Source: Rattus norvegicus (taxonomy: Eukaryota > Chordata > Mammalia > Rodentia > Muridae). Taken from it: 64,000 nt of DNA. Both the position numbers and the translations under genes were made by a program. Below the pieces are notes generated by a model. The model saw only the letters and a program-made list of their open reading frames with translations, was not told the DNA's origin and ran no database searches. Shown piece by piece: positions 43,206 to 54,141 of this stretch (its first letter is position 1; each line of letters opens with the position of its first letter). Where the stretch lies: positions 14,059,816-14,123,815 of the forward strand of contig NC_086029.1 of assembly GCF_036323735.1 (NCBI RefSeq). Reading direction: 5' to 3'.

Positions 43206-43707
43206 TTTACTGAGATATGCATATTTATTTTCCAAGTAAATATATTTCCAAGTAAATATGTTTATCTAGAAAGTGAATATATTTCCATAACACTTCTTTT
43301 AAATACATAAAGATTAAACCTAACAATAAAGCATTTTTTTCTTTTCCAACTACTTTTAAGAAAGCAAGGATGGTTTCTGTTTCATACAATCTGAGGGATG
43401 ATAGTTACTGAGCAAGCAGGAAATTCAGGTAGGTTAGAGAGTGCTGTGTCACTCTGGTGAAGACAGAAACATGCAGATCTCATTCTCTGTGGACATGAGA
43501 AAATCTATGGCAGGAGCATTTCGTCAATATTCAGACTCCTCCCTTGAGGATCTTCTCAAGAAATGTGGTTTGATTGGAATGTGGTTTGAGGGAGAGCCAG
43601 AGCCTCAGCAAATAGTCATAGTTAGTAGATTCACATTGTTCTTGGAATGTATTTCTCACCAATGCCCAGAATCGTCTTCATTCTTCAGCCCATGATTCAT
43701 GCATGTA

Positions 43708-43710
<3 letters not shown>
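43206..43710. other. Unassigned DNA
   Basis: Short AT-rich tandem motif CCAAGTAAATATATTT near 43230-43260. The 84-codon plus frame (43441-43695) has no known domain. Confidence 0.4.
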
Positions 43711-43744
<34 letters not shown>

Positions 43745-43800
43745 ATGTGTGTGTGTATGTGTGTGTATGTGTGTGCATGCGTGCATGTGTGCATGCATGT
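43711..43800. repeat. (TG)n / (TGCA)n microsatellite
   Basis: GT repeats passing into GTGCATGC-type alternating DNA. Confidence 0.96.
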
Positions 43801-44015
43801 AAGTGCTAAGGTATGTGTCAGTAGAAGCTGGGGAAAGCATCAAATGTTTTATTTCCTTATGTTTTGTCTGAAGTTTGTAGTTTCAGCTGTGACGTCTGGC
43901 CAGTCTGGGATTACAAGTCTTCCTCGCTATATCCTGTGATGGGGCTAGGAAGTTTGGTTCTCATGCTTTCAGAAGTACCCTTACCTACTGAGCCTTCTTT
44001 ACAACTTCAGCCCAC
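43801..44015 (-). mobile_element. B4-type SINE, antisense, diverged
   Basis: GGCCAGTCTGGGATTACAAG, TGATGGGGCTAGGAAGTTTG, TTCTCATGCTTTCAGAAGTA and CTTACCTACTGAGCC match the reversed B4 order (B1-like part then tRNA-like head), next to a TG-rich end as is usual for B4. Confidence 0.6.
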
Positions 44016-44394
44016 ACTCTTTGTTGTCTTCTTGCTTCTACTCATACTATTTCACAGAATATAATCACATTAGAAATCCCAGTGACAGTCACAAACATAC
44101 TATCTCATTGCTGTTCTAGACAAATAAGAAACACAATTTCTTTCTACATCACTTTGTTTAGTTAAAATAACCAGCATTTATTCCACTCTTTCTGGTAAAG
44201 AGCACTTTCAAATGTTTGTTATATGGTTCTTAAGTTAACTCCATTAAAAATAAGTACTTTTTATTATACTATTTAAAGTATAATACTTTATATAGGTACA
44301 TAAAGTCATAATGAAATGTATCATTTTGTATAATAATATAGGTTGTTTAAAAAAATAAGAGGTCTAAAAAGACAGTTTAACTATAAAGTGCTTT
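44016..44394. other. Unassigned AT-rich DNA
   Basis: No recognised element. Confidence 0.4.
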
Positions 44395-44660
44395 ACAAAC
44401 CTTGGCCAGTGGCATATGATTATGATATGAGCTCTGGGAAGGCAGACATACACAGATTCCTTGCTAGCCAGCCAACCTAACCTACTCTCTAGCTTCAGGT
44501 TGAAGTGAATGATTGTGCCATAAACAAACAAGATGGATTCCTACCAAGGGCCATGATCTGAGGTTCATCTCTGGCCTCTACATCTATGCAATACATGTGC
44601 ATGCATGCAAACAAATATTTACCTGCACTCACACAAACTTGCACATAATTTAAAAAATTA
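44395..44660 (+). mobile_element. B4-type SINE
   Basis: GCATATGATTATGATATGAG, CTCTGGGAAGGCAGACATAC, TGCTAGCCAGCCAACCTAAC, GAGGTTCATCTCTGGCCTCT and ACATGTGCATGCATGCAAAC are in B4A order. Non-coding. Confidence 0.75.
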
Positions 44661-45204
44661 TTAAAATTGATAGTACTCTTATTGATGAAGTTCAGAAAGA
44701 TTTGAAAATTTGTCTGTGTTAGCATGTCTGGGAAAGAGGCAGAAAGAGAATGAGGAAATCGGTTTTCATGTTTTCCAATTGCTTGCTGATTAGCACATGA
44801 TGAAATAACACCAAGTCAGTACGTGAAATCCTGAACCAACGTGACACTTTGCTGGATGGGAGATTATTCAGTCAAGTTTTATGCTTAGTTGATACATCTT
44901 TCCTGTTTAAAATCTGATGGTGTATGTGCATGTGGAAAAATAAAAAATGTGGCATTGAAGAAATTCATGAAATAATAAATGATAAAATTAAGCCATCTTT
45001 GGGAGAGACTCTGCCCAAATCTCTCCTCCTGCATGTATGACAACTGAGTCTCAGAAAAACCAAGAACTGTTCAAGGCTGTTCGTCTTCTTAATGGGATTA
45101 TAACTAGTAATATGTCTCTTGACAGCTACCTCAATGTGTTTTTTATTCTGTCTGTAAAACTTAAGCACAAAGCCACCAAATCTGAGAGCCACAAAGGGGC
45201 TGAG
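44661..45204. other. Unassigned DNA
   Basis: No recognised gene; 72- and 75-codon frames on opposite strands overlap at 44965-45255. Confidence 0.35.
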
Positions 45205-45345
45205 AGACTGAGTTTCAAAGTTCTCATGTCAAAAAAAGAGGAAATTCAGATCTAGAAAGTTCAATTGTTTCAGAAATGTTATGTAGTGAGTGTTAGTAGG
45301 AAATCAGAGTGGGACTGTGTCTGCCTCAGGTTTCAACTGTGGCAC
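45205..45345 (+). mobile_element. Possible MIR SINE, ancient
   Basis: GAAATTCAGATCTAGAAAGT, TATGTAGTGAGTGTTAGTAG and AATCAGAGTGGGACTGTGTC follow the MIR core at low identity. Confidence 0.4.
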
Positions 45346-45424
45346 CATAAGTGACAGTATATCGTAACAGGTTGGGTGGACATGCCCAGTCCCATTTACT
45401 GATGTTTAACCGAATCGAATGAAG

Positions 45425-45850
45425 CACAGTCTTGGAATAGAGTGGTTGCTCAGTGGTTAGAGTGCTTGCTGTGCCAGTGTGAGGTCAAAGTTTAGATTCT
45501 TAGAACCTATGCCAATGCTTTATTGGTATGTCAGACTGCCTGCAATAAACCTCTCAAAGACAGGATCCCTAGAGCGAGCTGGGTAGGGAGACTTGTCAGA
45601 TTGGTGATGTCTGGTTGGATTGAGAGAATCTCAATAAATAAATAAAATAATAAATATAAATATATAATAATATAAATATATAATATAAAAATAAATATAA
45701 ATAAATAAATAAATAAATAAATAAAATCTAAATAAATGCATAGTGGAAGAATTATTGAGGAAAATTCCTGATATCAGTATTAGGTATACGCCCACACCTG
45801 TCCACATACATGAAAATATACATAAGAACACGTGAAATTAAAAAAAAAAG
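45425..45850 (+). mobile_element. B4-type SINE with an expanded (AAAT)n inside
   Basis: Head GTGGTTGCTCAGTGGTTAGA, GGTCAAAGTTTAGATTCTTA, AAGACAGGATCCCTAGAGC and GGATTGAGAGAATCTCAATA; tail ATTGAGGAAAATTCCTGATA and TACGCCCACACCTGTCCACA. The two halves follow B4 order on either side of the AT-rich tract 45632-45727. Confidence 0.75.
45632..45727. repeat. (AAAT)n / AT-rich microsatellite
   Basis: Runs of AAAT and AATATA units, about 95 bp, almost free of G and C. Confidence 0.95.
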
Positions 45851-46467
45851 TGGGGAGCTATGCACTTCTTTGCCTGATTAGGAACAAGAAGCAGCCGTTC
45901 CATTTGAGAAAGTGAGAAACTGAAAAGGTGATTTGAAAAGGTGACATCTCTGTAGTAAGTTCTTACACTGGTTTGAACTTCCAGGTGATGGGGGATGTGA
46001 GACATCCACATTGAGCACTGTGAGGAGACCCACAAGAGCGCAGTTTACATCCTTCTGTACTAGAACGCAAGGTGAGATCCTCACCAATCAACAGTGCAAA
46101 CACCGTTCTTCTTGTCCTATGGAAACACAGAGCTGAACCAATCTCCATTGTTTTCTGTTTTTATTTTTTCTGACTTGCTTACAGGTATTTTTATGTAGTA
46201 TCAGAACATAGACTAAGATGATGTGTTTATTCTGAGTTCTTTACACAGTCTTATCTATGTTCTAGGATGCCTTGAATGCACTCCAGTGTTTGAAGAATAT
46301 ATCTGAAATATATCTGAGAATGGACAGAAGCAATGCTATAGTTTGTAGCTTCATTATCTATTAAGCTCAAATAAAAAAAACCTGAGAAAATATTACATGA
46401 GGATAATTACATGGGAAAATAACTTAGGTAATATTGAAAAGCATTAGCATGTGCATGTATGTGTATA

Positions 46468-46470
<3 letters not shown>
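45851..46470. other. Unassigned DNA
   Basis: Several overlapping minus frames (45838-46148) reflect chance lack of stops; no domain. Confidence 0.4.
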
Positions 46471-46507
<37 letters not shown>

Positions 46508-46690
46508 TCTCTCTCTGTGTGTGAGTGTATGTTCCTGTGTGTGTTTCTCCCTCCCTCTGTGAGTATGTGTGTGTGTTTTTCTTTCTCTCTGTGTGTATGT
46601 ATGTGTGTATATGTTTCTCTCTTCTCTCTCTCTCTCTCTATGTATGTATGTATGTATGTATGTATGTATGTATGTACGTATATATTTGTG
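46471..46690. repeat. Compound (TC)n, (TG)n and (TATG)n microsatellite
   Basis: TC runs (46471-46517), TG-rich spacer, TC again (46615-46638), then about ten TATG units (46640-46675). The plus frame of 121 and minus frame of 112 codons are low-complexity artefacts. Confidence 0.97.
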
Positions 46691-46980
46691 TGTGAAGGTG
46701 CGTGTATGTATGGCATGCATGTATGTGGAAGCCAGGTATCCTACTCTATTCTCCTGAGCCAAGTTCTCTCATTGAACCCAGAGCTTGCTGCTTTTAGGCA
46801 AGTGTGCCACCAGTAAGTTCAAATAGTCTGACAGTCTGGTGACCTAGCTGTTTTCAGTGCTGAGGTTACAGGCATGATTAGCCATGTCAGACTTCTGTGA
46901 ATTCTCGAGATCTAAACTTTGCACCTCATTCTTGTTGAAGTGCTTTTGCCCTCTAAGTCATCTACCCAGAACTATTGAAG
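46691..46980 (-). mobile_element. B4-type SINE, antisense
   Basis: GGAAGCCAGGTATCCTACTC, CATTGAACCCAGAGCTTGCT, GTGCTGAGGTTACAGGCATG and CTTTTGCCCTCTAAGTCATC in reversed B4 order, adjoining the microsatellite that likely grew from its tail. Confidence 0.7.
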
Positions 46981-48659
46981 ATTTTCCTTCATTAATTTTA
47001 AAAAATAACCTCATCGAATAGGTCTCCATTGGATATTTTGTGTTTTCTGAAGAAGCGGATGAATGAAATTACATGTGGCAGAGAGTTAGCAGCGTTAGAA
47101 AGCAGGAACAAGTGCAGATTCTCATGACAGCTGGAAAGAAAGCCAGCCTGTGAATAGCTAGCAAAGAAGCCCATGAACAATTGGCTGTGTGTCAAACTGA
47201 CCACCAGGCCCATCCTGACTCTATGGCAAGGGGAGTGAGATGTAAATGCAGGTCAGCAGAGTCATTTAACTTTGATCAATCCGTATCTACAATGCATTTC
47301 CATGCTAGCAGTCAGGAAAAGAATGCTTTGAGCTAGCCGGCCTGTTTCTAAGGCCGTGAAGCTTGCAATAAATCTTGTCCTTTTCACCTCAGAAGGATCA
47401 AGAGGGACAGCGGGAGCCCTGGCTTTTCTCTACCACAAGTGGCTCTAACATATGCTCAGAGACATCATCCTTGACTTGCATCTGCATAACTGATCTGCAG
47501 CACCAGCAGGGCTTCCTCCAGGGTCCGTGTAAAGTTACAGCACTTTTTTGAACAGGGAGGCATAGATGTCTGAAAGAAGTGACTTCCGGAACAAGTCAAG
47601 TGTTGCCAGTCAGTTCTTTTTCACACTATGGGGTGTAGAAGATGTGGTTATAACTGCAGGCTTTTATTCTTAGGCTAATGTTAGCATGCTAATAACACTG
47701 GTTACATTACTGTCACATTCCAAAAATCATATATTGATATATTAGTGATAAAATTAGACAAAAGATATTTCAAAATATCATTGAGAAGGGAAATGATGGT
47801 GTTGTTGGATTTGTGTTAAGTAAGGAACACCCCCCCCCTTTTTTTTACATCAACCATAAGATATCCTGCTGTATGAGACTTTAAGTCTAAAAACCAAAGG
47901 GGGAGGTGTCTAAGATACTTCAATAATTAGTGCTTTTAGATTTTGGTGGCATTTTCCAAAACCCCTTGATTATATTTTGAAAAAATATGTATAACCTTTA
48001 ATAATTTAGTCACTATAAGTATTTGCCTAGCTTATTGACTAGTGCATTGATGTATATCCCCATTGTTTACATAACATGCCATTTCAGATTTTTCTGTATT
48101 AAACTGTATAACTCTATTGAGCATAAGAGTCATTTTGGCTGTCTTCAGCAAAATGGCTCAACATCCTATGTATACATCTGAGTAAACACCAACTCTGGGA
48201 ACGTACAGAGCCTATTGAGAGACAGAAACTACTCATCTGTCCTACAGAAATGTGATCATTCCTCCAAAAGTTATATTCAATCATGTGTTGACTGACTTAT
48301 TAAGTAGCAATAATTAATTTTATTAATAACTATACTTGATTTTATCATTTATAAAGTTTATAAAGTTTCTTTGTCTATTCAGTCTTCCAAATGTACATGG
48401 TGTCTGAAAAACCCTTAGTCTGTCTAGGGTCTACAATGTGAGAGAATCAAGAAGATGGTGGAGATTGCTATGCCACCATGGTAACTCACCATAACCTTAT
48501 GGGAATCTTTGCCTCAAAGCCACCATTATTTTCATGACAACACCAAGAAAGGTGAAACTGGGAAAGAATTCCTGTTCCCTCACTTTTCAGCAATAGCACT
48601 ATGGCCCTCTAGAGCAAGCATCTGAGGAAGAAACTGTAGGTTAGTGCTTATGTCTTTTT
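46981..48659. other. Unassigned DNA
   Basis: About 1.7 kb, no recognised gene or repeat apart from a poly(C)-poly(T) run near 47831. Confidence 0.4.
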
Positions 48660-49185
48660 GTTTTTTAATTAATTAACATCTTAAAGTTTTTTTTATCAGA
48701 TGTTTTATGTATTTACATTTCAAATGTTATTCCCTTTCCTGGTCCCCCCTTCCCCACCCACCCTCCCTGCTTCTATGAGGATGCTTCCACTCCCACCTAC
48801 CCACTCCCATGTAATCCTGACATTTCCCTACACTGGAGAAAGGAGCCTTCACTGGACCAAGGGCCTCTCCTACTATTGATGTCAGACAAGGCCATCCTCT
48901 GCTACATTTGGGGCTGGAGCCATGGATCCCTCCATGTGTACTCTTTGGTGGTTTAGTTCCTTGGAGCTCTGTGGGGTCTGGTTGGTTGATATTGTTGTTC
49001 TTCCTATGGGGTTGTTTCATGCAGCTTTTAGTCTGCTCTATATACTGCAAATCCAGTTGAGGTATGCATGTCAGGGTATAGTTGTGGTCTGCATCTTCCA
49101 CTTCCTCCCTCTCAGGGTATTCAGAAGAGGAGTTCTGCAGGATCCAAGTCTGGCTGGAAGTGAGTGAAGAAGGCATCATCTGCTG
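48660..49185 (-). mobile_element. L1 3' UTR, antisense
   Basis: T-rich start, TATTTACATTTCAAATGTTA, TTCCCTTTCCTGGTCCCCCC, CACTGGACCAAGGGCCTCTC, TTTGGTGGTTTAGTTCCTTG, CTGGTTGGTTGATATTGTTG and TTCCTATGGGGTTG. A more diverged relative of the copy at 8263-8630. Minus frame of 150 codons (48727-49179) runs through it without an ORF2 signature. Confidence 0.8.
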
Positions 49186-49510
49186 GTCTTCAATGAAACA
49201 GCTCTCTTCAACAATCTTAGCTTGTGCATATGCCCTTATTCAGGGTGAACTTTTATACATAGTATTATTCCTGGTGCAAAAGTGCTATATAGGAACTTTG
49301 GAGAGTGGGAAGGAATTTTCAGGGTGATTCATTGGGTGAAGTACTGTGAATGCCTCATTTGCATGGAGAGGCATTCCAGGAATCCCAGGTACTTGCTATG
49401 TGGGTTTATATTGGGCAAAGAGGAAATTGAACTTATAGGTCTGCCAAGGACTACTTGATTTTACTCAGGTAGATTGTATGGGGGCTCAGAACCACAGACA
49501 AATTCACAGA
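49186..49510. other. Unassigned, possibly LTR-like, DNA between two L1 ends
   Basis: GCCTCATTTGCATGGAGAGG looks like an octamer-type promoter element (ATTTGCAT), and TATAGGAACT lies upstream. Not enough to call an LTR. Confidence 0.25.
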
Positions 49511-49514
49511 AGGA

Positions 49515-49775
49515 GAAACCCTGGTGGAAGCCTTTGGTCCTGCCAAGACTGAACCCCCAGTGAACGTGACTGTTGGGAGGAGGGCGGTAATGGGGGTAAG
49601 ATGGGGAAGGGAACACCCATAAAGAAGGGGGGGGAGGGTTAGGGGGATGTTGGCCCAGAAGCCGGGAAAGGGAATAACAATTGAAATGTAAATAAGAAAT
49701 ACCCAAGTTAATAAGATGAAAAAAAAAAAAAACAAAAAAAAGAAGAAGAAGAAAAAAAAGTAAGTGGGAAAAAAA
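49515..49775 (+). mobile_element. L1 3' UTR insertion, sense
   Basis: TTGGTCCTGCCAAGACTGAA, the G-rich stretch, GAAATGTAAATAAGAAATAC and a long A-rich tail with GAA units. No clear target duplication. Antisense frames of 116 and 81 codons are by-products. Confidence 0.92.
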
Positions 49776-52249
49776 AAAAGAGAGTCCTTTATTTTTTGCA
49801 CCAGGCTCAGAGGACCTATTCAGTCATGGTAGACTGTGACCTTAATTAGCAGGGTTTCCCTACATCTAGTAGTGGCTTCAATAAAATTATATGAAATTAA
49901 ATTGAACTTATTTGAACCTCTGATGTTCATAAGAGAAGATCTAGATAGAATTTTCACTTGTGACCATCATATTCTGGTTTCATTCATTACACAGTCTTCT
50001 GAGCAGTCACCAAGTACTCAGGACTGCCTGAGTAATTTGACTAGAACTGCTCAAAACTCATTAACCTCAATGAAAATTCAACTTAAGCTTTGGAAAAACC
50101 TCTAAGAGCCAAGAGAATATGTTTGCAGGTGATCAAAAAGCGATTAAGCAAACCTGTGGGGTTCCTGGTAGGGCCTGGTCTAAAGATGAAACTTCCCATC
50201 CAGTACCTATTTTTTTAAGCCATAAATGTATGGATTAAAATTCTTTACGTCCAGGCTGTGGTCTGAGAACAGATTTGTCTCCAGGCTTCATTATATGAAT
50301 CAAATATCCAAGAGAGTAGCCAACTTTTCCAGGCTAGTCTACAGGTTCCCCCAAATGCATAAATATCATGTAATAATCAATATCTATTTTCAGGAAGTTG
50401 CCTCCAGGTCTCCCCACGGAGACACTGCTTACCTCACTTTTCATCCCTCCCCTTTCCACACGCTATCACCACCACGGCATCTGCTTCCTGCTTCTGGTTC
50501 TTACAAATCTTACTTGCCATGTCTGTTCTATATGCCTCTCACATGTGTTTTTTGATAATGACATTTCCAAAATTAACACTCAAATCAATCACATCTCTTC
50601 TGTGAGGATATTACACACTGTACCTCCTCCATAAATAAAACTTTAACTATCGTCTTTACTTGTGTGTTTGAGAGGAAGCATGGGCAAATTGTATTTTGTT
50701 GCTTTTGTACCTATCAGCACTAGCTGTTTATTACCAGACCATTTCCTGAAAGGCAGAACTCGTTGCTTATATCATGTTTACATATAGATTAATGATTTTA
50801 TTAGTTATTTTTATCAGTGATTTATTGATTTGTTTAATAAATTCCTTAAAAGAGATAGGCAAAAGATTATTTTTATACAGTCCTCAATTTTACTTTTTAA
50901 AAGTGAGTAGAAAACAATTCTAAGCAAACTTCTTCAAGTTCAGTAGATGTTGTCTGCTATTCCATTGTGGTTTGTTAGCTAGTGACTCTCATCTGAGAAG
51001 CAAGGACATTTACTACAACATTGAAGGAAATATGGTTTCCTTCTCATTCAGTAGATTGTCTTCAAGTTAGTTATATAGAATCTGACCATTCATTTTTTTT
51101 TACTTGTACATTATGTGCTTAGAGTATTTACTAATCCTTGAGGTATCCATCAAAGGTTACACAGATATGAAATTCCAGTCAATAGCATATCTTTGTTAGC
51201 TCACCAGTGAATATGCTGTATATTTGAGATCCCAGTACAGATGTGATCTTTTCTCATGGTGAACTTGTAAGCACACAAAACGTATCCTAGGTTGTCATAC
51301 CTCACTCAACAGAAACAGTCACCAGAAGTGGAACTAGAGATGCAGAAAAAAAAAGCTTAGTGCTACTGAAGAGTTTCCACAATGATAGATTTTGATGAAT
51401 GAGTTCTTTGCCCTTATTTTGGCAGGTGTTACTGTTTACATGCTGTGTTTGAAGGACTGAATTATACTTCCATAATGGTGTCAGTTGGGCTAAGTTCTGG
51501 GGGGCTATTAAGATCTAGGAGTCTATAACACTAATGCAACTAATTTTCTATTAGAGTAATTGTGAATAGCATGTGTACAATGTATGTAATTATGCATGCA
51601 CGTAAAACTAATGAGTTGGCATAAATAAGATTTTTCCTGCATAATCAACATTGGAAAATAATTTATGTTTAAAGCACACTAACTCAGGAAGCAATATGCC
51701 ATATGTCTTGTATCAAAAAGTGACTATTTCACTGAGTCCGGCTTTAAAGTATTTTTCAGCTTATTTTTTAATATAATAAGTAGAATGCAAGGACAATGAT
51801 ATACTCTTATATAATCTTCCAGAGGTTGTGATCAGGAATATGAAAATATAATCAATATTGTGAATGACTTAGGAAAACACTAGGAGTACATATATGAAAG
51901 TTATAGGTAGCCAGGGACACTAAATAACATATTTATTTGAAAATGTAATGACAGTTTGACATGATGAAATGAGTATTTCATAATTATTATCAATGATATG
52001 AATGTTTATTTATTCTTTCATGTTTACACATTCTGGAGTATCTTAGAAACTGAAGGATATAATCCAAATAGTTTATCAGGGAAAGCTGGCTGAATTACTT
52101 TATTTCATAAGAAAAAGAGAAAACGACTTATATTTAATGACTGGCATTAGCTTTTAGGCTCCTTTTCTGAGCCCTTTAAGCACCTACCATATTTGTATCC
52201 ATGCAGAGCTGATGAACTGGCCAGGACTTCTTTAAAAAAAGACAGAAGA
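49776..52249. other. Unassigned DNA
   Basis: About 2.5 kb with no recognised element. Plus frames of 109 and 89 codons (50226-50555, 49836-50105) lack known domains. Confidence 0.4.
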
Positions 52250-52710
52250 GATCTCCTGAGAGACACAGCCAGAATACATCAAATACAGAGGCGAATGCCA
52301 GCAGCAAACCACTGAACTAAGAATGGGACCCCTGTTGAAGGAATCAGGGAAAGGACTGAAAGAGCTTGAAGGGGCTTGAGACCCCATATGAACAACAATG
52401 CCAACCAACCAGAACTTCCAGGGACTAAGCCATTACCCATGAACTGACCCTGGGCTCCAACTGCATAGGTAGCAATGAATAGCCTAGTAAGGGCACCAGT
52501 GGAAAGGGAAGCCCTTGGTCCTGCCAAGACTGAACTCCCAGTGAACATGATTGTTGGGCTGTAATGGGAGGAGGTGGGGGAGGGGAACACCCATAGAGAA
52601 GGGGAGGGAAGAGGTTCGGGGGGATGTTTGCCTGGAAACTGGGAAAGGTAATAACAATTGAAATGTAAATAAGAAATACCCAATTTAATGAAGATGAAGA
52701 GAAGAAAAGA
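52250..52710 (+). mobile_element. L1 3' end (3' UTR), sense, 5'-truncated
   Basis: GATCTCCTGAGAGACACAGC to GCCAGCAGCAAACCACTGAA, CTTGAGACCCCATATGAAC, the G-rich stretch and GAAATGTAAATAAGAAATAC with a purine tail. Similar to 29170-29740. Weak flanking match AAGACAGAA/AAGACAGGA may be a short target duplication. Confidence 0.93.
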
Positions 52711-54032
52711 AGACAGGAAACCACTGAGTTATTCTTTCCCCTTGGAAACAGGGTAACTGGAGTATTTACAGTATCATGTGGCTAACTTTAGAGCATCAGC
52801 TGCTGCCTTCAGAGTTTCTCAAGGTGCTCAGATTACAGGGAAACAATTTGATCCCTTCGCTCTCTCACCAAACCTGTCCCTATCTTCTCAGATGAAAAAA
52901 TCATATCAGGGTTTGATAGAGTACATTAACAAAAAACTGCACAAAATAGACAGCTATTTTAATTTTGTCACGTACATAAGAACTTATACATAATCTGTAT
53001 TTTAAGTAAACTATTAATATAAACTGTGTCATTTGTCTAAAGAGTGCCTTTTGCCACAACTCAGAAGCTCTTTAATGATCAATTTATTTATATCCAAAGG
53101 ATACTAAGACATTTTGACATATGCTATCTTTCCTACAGAAAATGAAGGATATAACTCTCTTACCTAGAGCTGTGGTTGTCACAAATGGCTTTCTGTACAA
53201 CCTGTAGCTCCTTTATGTGTGAGAAGTCAGGTATTCCACTTAGGCGTCCTTTCTCATTGGATGATCTTTTCATAAGAAGATGGCTTGCTTTTATTATTTA
53301 GACAGTTCATTTAAGTTTGTGCATAATACATAATGCAGGTTACCAGGGAATCCTCTTTAACTTACTGCCATCTAATACTTGCAAATCGATTAGCACAGAA
53401 TATTGTATATACATCAGCATCAACTACCAAATATATTGTGCATTTGCTGTGCAGATTGTGATTTACATGATGAAAGCAAATGACTTGTTTCTTACTGTTT
53501 CACTGAGATCTGTGTAACCTCTAGAAATACTGAGATAATACCAAGTTATCTAAAATACAATATTCTCTTTAAAGAAAAGAGCCAACCTTGATTCATTCTT
53601 CATCTGCATTCCTCCCTACTAACTAACTGTTCTTCTGTCAAAGTCAGGATGCTAAACAAACAGACCCCTCAAATTTTATTGGTCTTAATTTCTTCATTCA
53701 GTGAAAGTAGTTTGGATTTACAGATCTTTGAAGTTTCTTCTGATTCTAACTTTTTGTGACAATCTTCCTTAAGTCCAGATGTTTAATACATTGAATATCC
53801 CTAAAGTAGAGTTCTTCATAAATAGTTCATATCTTATATGATCCACAGTCAAATTATACCAAACAGTCACTTCTGTGCAAAAATGCAATAATTGTCAATG
53901 CCATAATTCTAGTCATATTTTCGAAAATTTAAAAAAAAGCCAGAGTAAATAAAAGTAAAGTTTTAAGATAATGGTTTGAAGAAGTAATTGTAGAATTTTC
54001 TTTGAAAATACATTTTTTCAATCTTTATTTTA
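52711..54032. other. Unassigned DNA
   Basis: No recognised gene or repeat. Confidence 0.4.
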
Positions 54033-54141
54033 TTTTGAGATAGAGGCTTGCTACTTATCCTAGAATGACCTTGAACTCAGGATCCTTCTGCCTCAGCCTC
54101 CTGAGTACTGTGAATACAGACGTGAATCCCATGCATGTCTG
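54033..54141 (-). mobile_element. B1-type SINE, antisense
   Basis: TTTGAGATAGAGGCTTGCTA, TAGAATGACCTTGAACTCAG, TTCTGCCTCAGCCTCCTGAG and GAATACAGACGTGAATCCCA read as reversed B1. Confidence 0.85.

Noticed and set aside
46424..46816. 112- and 121-codon frames on opposite strands
   Set aside because: Both run through the same TC/TG/TATG microsatellite and are low-complexity artefacts.
48727..49179. 150-codon minus-strand frame
   Set aside because: Lies in an L1 3' UTR, which is non-coding, and shows no ORF2 motif.
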